Assembly (NCBI RefSeq): GCF_000003605.2
Contig: NW_003124882.1
Location: 1-37,581 of the forward strand
DNA from: Saccoglossus kowalevskii
Lineage: Eukaryota; Hemichordata; Enteropneusta; Harrimaniidae
Reading direction: 5' to 3'
DNA length: 37,581 nt
Shown one piece after another: positions 24,275 to 36,010 of the stretch. The position numbers and the translations under genes were made by a program. Every line of letters starts with the position of its first letter. The first letter of the stretch is position 1. The notes under the pieces are model-generated. The model was not told where the DNA came from. It saw only the letters and a program-made list of their open reading frames with translations, and did no database searches.

Positions 24275-26440
24275 TGGGAATATACTTATAGATTGTGACC
24301 TGTACATTGTCGTCTATTGAGTGGGAGTATACTGATAGAGTATGACCTGTACATTGTCGTCTATTGCGTGGGAGTATACTTACAGAGTGTGACCTGTATA
24401 TTGTCGTCTATTGAGTGGGAGTATACTTATAGAGTATGACCTGTACATTGTCCTATATTGAGTGAGACTATACTTATAGAGTATGATCTGTACATTGTCG
24501 TCTATTGAGTGGGAGTATACCTATAGAGTTTGACCTGTATATTGTCGTCTATTGAGTGGGAGTATACTTATAGATTGTGACCTGTACATTGTCGTCAATT
24601 GAGTGGGAGTATACTGATAGAGGATGACCTGTACATTGTCGTCTATTGCGTGGGAGTATACTTACAGAGTATGACCTGTACATTGTCGTCTATTGAGTGA
24701 GAGTATACTTATAGAGTATGATCAGTACATTGTCGTATATTGAGTGGGAATATACTTATAGAGTATGACCTGTACATTGTCGTCTATTGAGTGGGAGTAT
24801 ACTTACAGAGTATGACCTGTACATTGTCGTATATTGAGTGAGAGTATACTTATAGAGTATGACCTGTACATTGTCGTCTATTGAGTGAGAGTATACTTAT
24901 AGAGTATGATCAGTACATTGTCGTATATTGAGTGGGAATATACTTATAGAGTATGACCTGCACATTGTCGTCTATTGAGTGGGAGTATACTTACAGAGTA
25001 TGACCTGTACATTGTCGTATATTGAGTGGGAATATACTTATAGAGTATAACCTGTACATTGTCGTCTATTGAGTGAGAGTATACTTATAGAGTATGACCT
25101 GTATATTGTCGTCTATTGAGTGGGAGTATACTTATAGAGTATGACCTGTACATTGTCCTATATTGAGTGAGACTATACTTATAGAGTATGACCTGTACAT
25201 TGTCGTCTATTGAGTGGGAGTATACCTATAGAGTTTGACCTGTATATTGTCGTCTATTGAGATGGAGTATACTTATAGATTGTGACCTGTACATTGTCGT
25301 CAATTGAGTGGGAATATACTGATAGATGATGACCTGTACATTGTCGTCTATTGCGTGGGAGTATACTTATAGAGTCTGACCTGTACATTGTCGTATATTG
25401 AGTGGGAGTATACTTGCAGAGTATGACCTGTACATTGTCGTCTATTGAGTGGGAGTATACTTATAGAGTATGATCTGTACATTGTCGTATATTGAGTTGG
25501 AATATACTTATAGAGTATGACCTGTACATTGTCGTCTATTGAGTGGGAGTATACTTACAGAGTATGACCTGTACATTGTTGTATATTGAGTGGGAATATA
25601 CTTATAGAGTATAACCTGTACATTGTCGTCTATTGAGTGGGAGTATACTTATAGAGTATGATTTGTACATTGTCGTCTATTGAGTGGGAGTATACTTATA
25701 GAGTGTGACCTGTACATTGTCGTCTATTGAGTGGGAGTATACTTATAAATTGTGATCTGTACATTGTCGTATATTAAGTGGGAATATACTTATAGAGTAA
25801 CCTGTACATTGTCGTCCATTCAGTGAGGGTATACTTATAGAGTAACCTGTACATTGTCGTATATTGACTGGGAATATACTTATAGAGAATGACCTGTACA
25901 TTGTCGTCTATTGAGTGGGAGTATACTTACAGAGTGTGACCTGTATATTGTCGTCTATTGAGTGGGAGTATACTTATAGAGTATGACCTGTACATTGTCC
26001 TATATTGAGTGAGACTATACTTATAGAGTATGATCTGTACATTGTCGTCTATTGAGTGGGAGTATACCTATAGAGTTTGACCTGTATATTGTCGTCTATT
26101 GAGTGGGAGTATACTTATAGATTGTGACCTGTACATTGTCGTCAATTGAGTGGGAGTATACTGATAGAGGATGACCTGTACATTGTCGTCTATTGCGTGG
26201 GAGTATACTTACAGAGTATGACCTGTACATTGTCGTCTATTGAGTGAGAGTATACTTATAGAGTATGATCTGTACATTTTCGTATATTGAGTGGGAATAT
26301 ACTTATAGAGTATGACCTGTACATTGTCGTCTATTGAGTGGGAGTATACTTACAGAGTATGACCTGTACATTGTCGTATATTGAGTGGGAATATACTTAT
26401 AGAGTATAACCTGTACATTGTCGTCTATTGAGTGAGAGTA
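24275..26440 (+). repeat. Second copy of the 2.0-4.0 kb higher-order repeat block
   Basis: The block follows 2,010-3,990 with private words kept. It contains one extra 188-bp stretch. Its own tandem unit recurs from 25,261 to 26,620 (GATGGAGTAT) at 1,359 bp, the same period as in the first copy, and the GAGGATG pair at 24620 and 26167 is 1,547 bp apart (1,359 + 188). The TTCG-type change ACATTTTCG at 26276 is passed on to 33,631. Confidence 0.87.
24721..25096 (+). repeat. 188-bp tandem duplication (4 monomers, two copies)
   Basis: GATCAGTACATTG, a rare change from GATCTGTAC, occurs with ATCAG at 24721 and again at 24909, 188 bp apart. The matching block at 2.4 kb has only one such position, with CTG in place of CAG. 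So a four-monomer unit was duplicated here after the larger block was copied and after the T-to-A change. Confidence 0.85.
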
Positions 26441-27190
26441 TACTTATAGAGTATGACCTGTATATTGTCGTCTATTGAGTGGGAGTATACTTATAGAGTA
26501 TGACCTGTACATTGTCCTATATTGAGTGAGACTATACTTATAGAGTATGACCTGTACATTGTCGTCTATTGAGTGGGAGTATACCTATAGAGTTTGACCT
26601 GTATATTGTCGTCTATTGAGATGGAGTATACTTATAGATTGTGACCTGTACATTGTCGTCAATTGAGTGGGAATATACTGATAGATGATGACCGGTACAT
26701 TGTCGTCTATTGCGTGGGAGTATACTTATAGAGTCTGACCTGTACATTGTCGTATATTGAGTGGGAGTATACTTGCAGAGTATGACCTGTACATTGTCGT
26801 CTATTGAGTGGGAGTATACTTATAGAGTATGATCTGTACATTGTCGTATATTGAGTGGGAATATACTTATAGAGTATGACCTGTACATTGTCGTCTATTG
26901 AGTGGGAGTATACTTACAGAGTATGACCTGTACATTGTCGTATATTGAGTGGGAATGTACTTATAGAGTATAACCTGTACATTGTCGTCTATTGAGTGAG
27001 AGTATACTTATAGAGTATGACATGTACATTGTCGTCTATTGAGTGAGAGTATACTTATAGAGTAACCTGTACATTGTCCTATATTGAGTGAGACTATACT
27101 TATACAGTATGATTTGTACATTGTCGTATATTGAGTGGGAATATACTTATAGAGTATGACCTGTACATTGTCGTCTATTGAGTGGGAGTA
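26240..27190 (+). repeat. Block copied at 33.6-34.55 kb
   Basis: ACATTTTCG at 26276 and 33631, and GACCGGTAC (ACCGG at 26691 and 34046), are both 7,355 bp apart. The match runs through CTTATACAGTATGATTTG (about 27,100 and 34,455) and ends near 27,190, where the two continue with different monomers. Confidence 0.86.
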
Positions 27191-28100
27191 TACCTATAGA
27201 GTATGACCTGTACATTGTCGTATATTGAGTGGGAGTATACTTACAGAGTATGACCTGTACATTGTCGTCTATTGAGTGAGAGTATACTTATAGAGTATTA
27301 CCTGTACATTGTCGTCTATTGAGTGGGAGTATACCTATAGAGTATGACCTGTACATTGTCGTATATTGAGTGGGAGTATACTTACAGAGTATGACCTGTA
27401 CATTGTCGTCTATTGAGTGAGAGTATACTTATAGAGTATTACCTGTACATTGTCGTCTATTGAGTGAGAGTATACTTATAGAGTAACCTGTACATTGTCC
27501 TATATTGAGTGAGACTATACTTATAGAGTATGATCTGTACATTGTCGTATATTGAGTGGGAATATACTTATAGAGTATGACCTGTACATTGTCGTCTATT
27601 GAGTGGGAGTATACCTATAGAGTATGACCTGTACATTGTCGTATATTGAGTGGGAATGTACTTATAGAGTATAACCTGTACATTGTCGTCTATTGAGTGA
27701 GAGTATACTTATAGAGTAACCTGTACATTGTCCTATATTGAGTGAGACTATACTTCTACAGTATGATTTGTACATTGTCGTATATTGAGTGGGAATATAC
27801 TTATAGAGTATGACCTGTACATTGTCGTCTATTGAGTGGGAGTATACCTATAGAGTATGACCTGTACATTGTCGTATATTGAGTGGGAGTATACTTACAG
27901 AGTATGACCTGTACATTGTCGTCTATTGAGTGAGAGTATACTTATAGAGTATTACCTGTACATTGTCGTCTATTGAGTGGGAGTATACCTATAGAGTATG
28001 ACCTGTACATTGTCGTATATTGAGTGGGAGTATACTTACAGAGTATGACCTGTACATTGTCGTCTATTGAGTGAGAGTATACTTATAGTGTATTACCTGT
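27060..28100 (+). repeat. 654-bp tandem repeat with inner 141-bp triplets
   Basis: ACAGTATGATTTG occurs with ACAG at 27104 and 27758, 654 bp apart (14 monomers, two of them 45 bp). Inside, a three-monomer unit with CCTATAGAGTATG, CTTACAG and GAGTATTACC recurs at 141 bp (GAGTATTACC at 27293 and 27434). The second half continues as the copy of 19.5-20.3 kb. Confidence 0.82.
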
Positions 28101-28630
28101 ACATTGTCGTCTATTGAGTGAGAGTATACTTATAGAGTAACCTGTACATTGTCCTATATTGAGTGAGACTATACTTATAGAGTATGATCTGTACATTGTC
28201 GTATATTGAGTGGGAATATACTTATAGAGTATGACCTGTACATTGTCGTCTATTGAGTGGGAGTATACTTACAGAGTATGACATGTACATTGTCGTATAT
28301 TGAGTGGGAATATACTTATAGAGTATAACCTGTACATTGTCGTCTATTGAGTGGGAGTATGCTTATAGAGTTTGACCTGTACATTGTCGTCTATTGAGTG
28401 GGAGTATACTTATAGAGTATGACCTGTACATTGTCGTCTATTAAGTGGGAGTATACTTATAGAGTATGACCTGTACATTATCGTCTATTGAGTGAGAGTA
28501 TACTTATAGAGTAACCTGTACATTGTCGTCTATTGAGTGGGAGTATACTTATAGAGTATGATTTGTACATTGTCGTCTATTGAGTGGGAGTATACGTATA
28601 GAGTGTGACCTGTACATTGTCGTCTATTGA
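28100..28630 (+). repeat. Copy of 19.8-20.34 kb
   Basis: GACATGTACATTG at 28280 matches 19992, and AGTGTATTACC at 28088 matches 19800, both at 8,288 bp. The copy includes the rare ATACGTATAGAGTGTG monomer (about 28,591 and 20,303). The two separate just after it: 20.35 kb goes on into the marked 16-kb block, and this copy joins the 21.6-kb type. Confidence 0.83.
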
Positions 28631-28632
28631 GT

Positions 28633-29147
28633 GAGAGTATACTTATAGAGTATAACCTGTACATTGTCGAAATTGAGTGAGAGTATATTTATAGAGTATG
28701 ACCTGTACATTGTCCTATATTGAGTGAGAGTATACTTATAGAGTATGACCTGTACATTGTCGTCTATTGAGTGGGAGTATACCTATAGAGTTTGACCTGT
28801 ATATTGTCGTCTATTTAGTGGGAGTATACTTATAGATTGTGACCTTACATTGTCGTCAATTGAGTGGGAGTATACTGATAGAGGATGACCTGTACATTGT
28901 CGTCTATTGCGTGGGAGTATACTTATAGAGTCTGACCTGTACATTGTCGTCTATTGAGTGGGAGTATACTTACAGAGTATGACCTGTACATTGTCGTCTA
29001 TTGAGTGGGAGTATACTTATAGAGTATGATCTGTACACTGTCGTATATTGAGTGGGAGTATACTTACAGAGTATGACCTGTACATTGTCGTCTATTGAGT
29101 GAGAGTATACTTATAGAGTATGACCTGTTCATTGTCGTCTATTGAGT
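28633..29147 (+). repeat. Second copy of 21.56-22.07 kb
   Basis: GACCTTACATTG (28841) and ACCTGTTCATTG (29123) lie 7,072 bp from their partners. A one-base loss with changes gives TTGTCGAAATTG near 28,665. After about 29,150 this copy returns to standard and 45-bp monomers, and the partner enters the diverged 22.1-22.25 kb stretch. Confidence 0.83.
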
Positions 29148-29149
29148 GA

Positions 29150-29710
29150 GAGTATACTTATAGAGTAACCTGTACATTGTCCTATATTGAGTGAGACTAT
29201 ACTTATAGAGTATGATCTGTACATTGTCGTATATTGAGTGGGAATATACTTATAGAGTATGACCTGTACATTGTCGTCTATTGAGTGGGAGTATACTGAT
29301 AGAGTAACCTGTACATTGTCGTCTATTGAGTGGGAATATACTTATAGAGTATGACCTGTACATTGTCGTCTATTGAGTGGGAGTATACCTATAGAGTTTG
29401 ACCTGTATATTGTTGTCTATTGAGTGGGAGTATACTTATAGAGTTTGACCTGTATATTGTCGTCTATTGAGTGGGAGTATACTTATAGAGTATGACCTGT
29501 ACATTGTCGTCTATTGAGTGGGAGTATACTTATAGAGTATGACCTGTACATTATCGTCTATTGAGTGAGAGTATACTTATAGAGTAACCTGTACATTGTC
29601 GTCTATTGAGTGGGAGTATACTGATAGAGTATGACCTGTACATTGTCGTCTATTGAGTGGGAGTATACTTGTAGAGTATGACCTGTACATTGTCGTCTAT
29701 TGAGTGAGAG
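29150..29710 (+). repeat. Mixed variant block related to 1.5-2.0 and 7.2-7.3 kb
   Basis: It contains CTGATAGAGTAACC (29,303), TATATTGTTGTCTATTG (29,407; compare 7,283), CTTGTAGAG and ACATTATCG monomers. These words link it to 7.15-7.33 kb and to 1.5-1.7 kb. I saw no other content. Confidence 0.72.
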
Positions 29711-32182
29711 TATACTTATAGAGTATGACCTGTACATTGTCGTCTATTGAGTGGGAGTATACCTATAGAGATTGACCTGTATATTGTCGTCTATTGAGTG
29801 GGAGTATACTTATAGAGTATGACCTGTACATTGTCCTATATTGAGTGAGACTAAACTTATAGCGTATGACCTGTACATTGTCGTCTATTGAGTGGGAGTA
29901 TACCTATAGAGTTTGACCTGTATATTGTCGTCTATTGAGTGGGAGTATACTTATAGATTGTGACCAGTACATTGTCGTCAATTGAGTGGGAGTATACTTA
30001 TAGAGTATGACCTGTACATTGTCCTATATTGAGTGAGACTATACTTATAGAGTATGACCTGTACATTGTCGTCTATTGAGTGGGAGTATACCTATAGAGT
30101 TTGACCTGTATATTGTCGTCTATTGAGTGGGAGTATACTTATAGATTGTGACCTGTACATTGTCGTCAATTGAGTGGGAGTATACTGATAGAGGATGACC
30201 TGTACATTGTCGTCTATTACGTGGGAGTATACTTATAGAGTCTGACCTGTACATTGTCGTCTATTGAGTGGGAGTATACTTACAGAGTATGACCTGTACA
30301 TTGTCGTCAATTGAGTGGGAGTATACTGATAGAGGATGACCTGTACATTGTCGTCTATTGCGTGGGAGTATACTTATAGAGTCTGACCTGTACATTGTCG
30401 TCTATTGAGTGGGAGTATACTTACAGATTATGATCTGTACATTGTCGTATAATGAGTGGGAATATACTTATAGAGTATGACCTGTACATTGTCGTCTATT
30501 AAGTGGGAGTATACTTACAGAGTATGACCAGTACATTGTCGTATATTGAGTGGGAATATACTTATAGAGTATAACCTGTACATTGTCGTCTATTGAGTGA
30601 GAGTATACTTATAGAGTATGACCTGTATATTGTCGTCTATTGAGTGGGAGTATACTTATAGAGTATGACCTGTACATTGTCCTATATTGAGTGAGACTAT
30701 ACTTATAGAGTATGACCTGTACATTGTCGTCTATTGAGTGGGAGTATACCTATAGAGTTTGACCTGTATATTGTCGTCTATTGAGTGGGAGTATACTTAT
30801 AGATTGTGACCTGTACATTGTCGTCAATTTAGTGGGAATATACTAATAGATGATGACCTGTACATTGTCGTCTATTGCGTGGGAGTATACTTATAGAGTC
30901 TGACCTGTACATTGTCGTATATTGAGTGGGAGTATACTTGCAGAGTATGACCTGTACATTGTCGTCTATTGAGTGGGAGTATACTTATAGAGTATGATCT
31001 GTACATTGTCGTATATTGAGTGGGAATATACTTATAGAGTATAACCTGTACATTGTCGTCTATTTAGTGAGAGTATACTTATAGAGTAACCTGTACATTG
31101 TCGTATATTGAGTGAGACTATACTTATACACTATGATCTGTACATTGTCGTATATTGAGTGGGAATATACTTATAGAGTATGACCTGTACATTGTCGTCT
31201 ATTGAGTGGGAGTATACTTATAGAGTATGACCTGTACATTGTCGTATATTGAGTGGGAGTATACTTACAGAGTATGACCTGTACATTGTCGTCTATTGAG
31301 TGAGAGTATACTTATAGAGTATTACCTGTACATTGTCGGCTATTGAGTGAGAGTATACTTATAGAGTAACCTGTACATTGTCCTATATTGAGTGAGACTA
31401 TACTTATAGAGTATGATCTGTACATTGTCGTATATTGAGTGGGAATATACTTATAGAGTATGACCTGTACATTGTCGTCTATTGAGCGGGAGTATACTTA
31501 CAGAGTATGACCTGTACATTGTCGTATATTGAGTGGGAATATACTTATAGAGTATAACCTGTACATTGTCGTCTATTGAGTGGGAGTATGCTTATAGAGT
31601 TTGACCTGTATATTGTCGTCTATTGAGTGGGAGTATACTTATAGAGTATGACCTGTACATTGTCGTCTATTAAGTGGGAGTATACTTATAGAGTATGACC
31701 TGTACATTATCGTATATTGAGTGAGAGTATACTTATAGAGTAACCTGTACATTGTCGTCTATTGAGTGGGAGTATACTTATAGAGTATGATTTGTACATT
31801 GTCGTCTATTGAGTGGGAGTATACTTATAGAGTATGACCTGTACATTGTCGTCTATTGAGTGGGAGTATACTTATAAATTGTGACCTGTACATTGTCGTA
31901 TATTAAGTGGGAATATACTTATAGATTATGACCTGCACATTGTCGTCTATTGAATAGGAGTATGCTTATAGAGTATGACCTGTACATTGTCGTCTATTGA
32001 GAGGGAGTATACTTATAGAGTATGACCTGTACATTGTCGGCTATTGAGTGAGAGTATACTTATAGAGTATGACCTGTACATTGTCGTCTATTGAGTGGGA
32101 GTATACCTATAGAGTTTGACCTGTATATTGTCGGCTATTTAGTGGGAGTATACTTATAGATTGTGACCTGTACATTGTCGTC
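29711..32182 (+). repeat. 2.5-kb copy of 12.27-14.79 kb
   Basis: ACTAAACTTATAG (TAAAC at 12411 and 29852) and TATAATGAG (13011 and 30452) are 17,441 bp apart. Beyond the extra monomer in the earlier copy the offset is 17,394 bp (GATTATGACC near 14,530 and 31,924). By eye I found only a handful of single-base differences, for example GCGTATGACC at 29862 and GTCTATTACG at about 30,202. This is among the longest and cleanest duplications in the window. Confidence 0.9.
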
Positions 32183-32708
32183 AATTGAGTGGGAGTATAC
32201 TGTTTGAGTATGACCTGTACATTGTCGTCTATTGCGTGGGAGTATACTTATAGAGTCTGACCTGTACATTGTCGTCTATTGAGTGGGAGTATACTTACAG
32301 AGTATGACCTGTACATTGTCGTCTATTGAGTGGGAGTATACCTATAGAGATTGACCTGTATATTGTCGTCTATTGAGTGGGAGTATACTTATAGAGTATG
32401 ACCTGTACATTGTCCTATATTGAGTGAGACTATACTTATAGAGTATGACCTGTACATTGTCGTCTATTGAGTGGGAGTATACCTATAGAGTTTGACCTGT
32501 ATATTGTCGTCTATTGAGTGGGAGTATACTTATAGATTGTGACCAGTACATTGTCGTCAATTGAGTGGGAGTATACTTATAGAGTATGACCTGTACATTG
32601 TCCTATATTGAGTGAGACTATACTTATAGAGTATGACCTGTACATTGTCGTCTATTGAGTGGGAGTATACCTATAGAGTTTGACCTGTATATTGTCGTCT
32701 ATTGAGTG
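31837..32708 (+). repeat. Copy of 15.29-16.16 kb, overlapping the previous block
   Basis: The offset is 16,548 bp. Its first part (to about 32,180) can be aligned both with 14.44-14.79 kb and with 15.29-15.63 kb, because those two stretches are themselves repeats. It carries GTCGGCTATTTAG and ACTGTTTGAG. It ends at the GGGGAG one-base gain near 32,708. Confidence 0.82.
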
Positions 32709-32819
32709 GGGAGTATACTTATAGATTGTGACCTGTACATTGTCGTCTATTGAGTGGGAGTATACTGATAGAGGATGACCTGTACATTGTCGTATATTGA
32801 GTGGGAGTATACTTATAGA

Positions 32820-33400
32820 GTCTGACCTGTACATTGTCGTATATTGAGTGGGAGTATACTTGCAGAGTATGACCTGTACATTGTCGTCTATTGAGTGGGA
32901 GTATACTTATAGAGTATGATCTGTACATTGTCGTATATTGAGTGGGAATATACTTATAGAGTATGACCTGTACATTGTCGTCTATTGAGTGGGAGTATAC
33001 TTACAGAGTATGACCTGTACATTGTTGTATATTGAGTGGGAATATACTTATAGATTGTGACCTGTACATTGTCGTCTATTGAGTGGGAGTATACTGATAG
33101 AGTATGACCTGTACATTGTCGTCTATTGCGTGGGAGTATACTTACAGAGTGTGACCTGTACATTGTCGTCTATTGAGTGGGAGTATACTTATAGAGTATG
33201 ACCTGTACATTGTCCTATATTGAGTGAGACTATACTTATAGAGTATGATCTGTACATTGTCGTCTATTGAGTGGGAGTATACCTATAGAGTTTGACCTGT
33301 ATATTGTCGTCTATTGAGTGGGAGTATACTTATAGATTGTGACCTGTACATTGTCTTCATTGAGTGGGAGTATACTGATAGAGGATGACCTGTACATTGT
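32820..33400 (+). repeat. Copy of 24.06-24.64 kb
   Basis: ACTTGCAGAG (TGCAGAG at 24099 and 32861) and TTGTTGTAT (24260 and 33022) are 8,762 bp apart. The offset falls to 8,761 at GAGGATG because of a one-base loss at GTCTTCATTG (about 33,354). Overlapping minus-strand open frames at 32652-32834, 32719-32928 and 32954-33163 come from a run of variants that lack the two usual stops, and are not genes. Confidence 0.83.
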
Positions 33401-33450
33401 CGTCTATTGAGTGGGAGTATACTTATAGAGTATGACCTGTACATTGTCGT

Positions 33451-33638
33451 CTATTAAGTGGGAGTATACTTATAGAGTATGACCTGTACATTATCGTCTA
33501 TTGAGTGAGAGTATACTTATAGAGTATGACCTGTACATTGTCGTCTATTAAGTGGGAGTATACTTATAGAGTATGACCTGTACATTATCGTCTATTGAGT
33601 GAGAGTATACTTATAGAGTATGATCTGTACATTTTCGT
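33451..33638 (+). repeat. 94-bp tandem duplication (2 monomers)
   Basis: CTATTAAGTGGG occurs at 33451 and 33545, each followed by a monomer with ACATTATCG and then GAGAGTATAC. The pair is exactly 94 bp apart and appears to be a local two-monomer duplication at the join between the 24-kb copy and the 26-kb copy. Confidence 0.8.
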
Positions 33639-34548
33639 ATATTGAGTGGGAATATACTTATAGAGTATGACCTGTACATTGTCGTCTATTGAGTGGGAGT
33701 ATACTTACAGAGTATGACCTGTACATTGTCGTATATTGAGTGGGAATATACTTATAGAGTATAACCTGTACATTGTCGTCTATTGAGTGAGAGTATACTT
33801 ATAGAGTATGACCTGTATATTGTCGTCTATTGAGTGGGAGTATACTTATAGAGTATGACCTGTACATTGTCCTATATTGAGTGAGACTATACTTATAGAG
33901 TATGACCTGTACATTGTCGTCTATTGAGTGGGAGTATACCTATAGAGTTTGACCTGTATATTGTCGTCTATTGAGATGGAGTATACTTATAGATTGTGAC
34001 CTGTACATTGTCGTCAATTGAGTGGGAATATACTGATAGATGATGACCGGTACATTGTCGTCTATTGCGTGGGAGTATACTTATAGAGTCTGACCTGTAC
34101 ATTGTCGTATATTGAGTGGGAGTATACTTGCAGAGTATGACCTGTACATTGTCGTCTATTGAGTGGGAGTATACTTATAGAGTATGATCTGTACATTGTC
34201 GTATATTGAGTGGGAATATACTTATAGAGTATGACCTGTACATTGTCGTCTATTGAGTGGGAGTATACTTACAGAGTATGACCTGTACATTGTCGTATAT
34301 TGAGTGGGAATGTACTTATAGAGTATAACCTGTACATTGTCGTCTATTGAGTGAGAGTATACTTATAGAGTATGACATGTACATTGTCGTCTATTGAGTG
34401 AGAGAATACTTATAGAGTAACCTGTACATTGTCCTATATTGAGTGAGACTATACTTATACAGTATGATTTGTACATTGTCGTATATTGAGTGGGAATATA
34501 CTTATAGAGTATGACCTGTACATTGTCGTCTATTGAGTGGGAGTATAC
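33600..34548 (+). repeat. Copy of 26.24-27.19 kb
   Basis: This block follows 26,240-27,190 at 7,355 bp with both private marks, ACATTTTCG and GACCGGTAC. One difference is GAGAGAATAC near 34,401. At 34,548 it switches to the ATAGGTTGTG cassette, a sharp junction between two copied blocks. Confidence 0.86.
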
Positions 34549-34735
34549 TTATAGGTTGTGACCTGTACATTGTCGTCAATTGAGTGGGAGTATACTGATA
34601 GAGGATGACCTGTACATTGTCGTCTATTGCGTGGGAGTATACTGATAGAGTCTGACCTGTACATTGTCGTCTATTGAGTGGGAGTATACTTACAGAGTAT
34701 GACCTGTACATTGTCGTCTATTGAGTGGGAGTATA
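34502..34735 (+). repeat. Fourth copy of the paired CTGATAG cassette
   Basis: ATAGGTTGTG (34,551), GAGGATG (34,611) and CTGATAGAGTCTG follow the order seen at 7.36, 17.87 and 22.82 kb. It produces the same 69-codon minus-strand frame as the other three copies. Confidence 0.82.
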
Positions 34736-36010
34736 CTTATAGAGTATGACCTGTACATTGTCCTATATTGAGTGAGACTATACTTATAGAGTATGACCTG
34801 TACACTGTCGTCTATTGAGTGGGAGTATACCTATAGAGATTGACCAGTACATTGTCGTCAATTGAGTGGGAGTATACTTATAGAGTATGACCTGTACATT
34901 GTCCTATATAGAGTGAGACTATACTTATAGAGTATGACCTGTACATTGTCGTCTATTGAGTGGGAGTATACCTATAGAGTTTGACCTGTATATTGTCGTC
35001 TATTGAGTGGGAGTATACTTATAGATTGTGACCTGTACATTGTCGTCAATTGAGTGGGAGTATACTGATAGAGGATGACCTGTACATTGTCGTCTATTGC
35101 GTGGGAGTATACTTATAGAGTCTGACCTGTACATTGTCGTCTATTGAGTGGGAGTATACTTACAGAGTATGACCTGTACATTGTCGTCAATTTAGTGGGA
35201 GTATACTGATAGAGGATGACCTGTACATTGTCGTCTATTGAGTGGGAGTATACCTATAGAGTTTGACCTGTATATTGTCGTCTATTGAGTGGGAGTATAC
35301 TTATAGATTGTGACCTGTACATTGTCGTCAATTTAGTGGGAATATACTAATAGATGATGACCTGTACATTGTCGTCTATTGCGTGGGAGTATACTTATAG
35401 AGTCTGACCTGTACATTGTCGTATATTGAGTGGGAGTATACTTGCAGAGTATGACCTGTACATTTGTCGTCTATTGAGTGGGAGTATACTTATAGAGTAT
35501 GATCTGTACATTGTCGTATATTGAGTGGCAGTATACTTATAGAGTATGACCTGTACATTGTCCTATATTGAGTGAGACTATACTTATAGAGTATGACCTG
35601 TACACTGTCGGCTATTGAGTGGGAGTATACCTATAGAGATTGACCTGTATATTGTCGTCTATTGAGTGGGAGTATACCTATAGATTGTGACCAGTACATT
35701 GTCGTCAATTGAGTGGGAGTATACTTATAGAGTATGACCTGTACATTGTCCTATATTGAGTGAGACTATACTTATAGAGTATGACCTGTACATTGTCGTC
35801 TATTGAGTGGGAGTATACCTATAGAGTTTGACCTGTATATTGTCGTCTATTGAGTGGGAGTATACTTATAGATTGTGACCTGTACATTGTCGTCAATTGA
35901 GTGGGAGTATACTGATAGAGGATGACCTGTACATTGTCGTCTATTGCGTGGGAGTATACTTATAGAGTCTGACCTGTACATTGTCGTCTATTGAGTGGGA
36001 GTATACTTAC
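34735..36010 (+). repeat. Mosaic related to 12.2-13.0 kb and to the window start
   Basis: CACTGTCG units at about 34,804 and 35,604, GACCAGTACATTG units, and a 141-bp step between GAGGATG at 35071 and 35212 show several short rearrangements of the 12.2-13.0 kb cassette. CGTCAATTTAGTGGG near 35,325 is the marker of 10,661, 13,381 and 30,822. TATAATGAG at about 36,033 repeats the mark of 13,011. An extra T occurs at about 35,464. Confidence 0.76.

Noticed and set aside
26270-26300. CENP-B box
   Set aside because: The monomer and its TTTTCG variant (26276, 33631) do not fit the NTTCGNNNNANNCGGGN core; the A and CGGG positions fail.
32652-33163. Three minus-strand open frames of 60-69 codons, two of them overlapping
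   Set aside because: Two overlap in different frames of the same repeat DNA, which is what a stop-poor repeat gives; they have no independent support.
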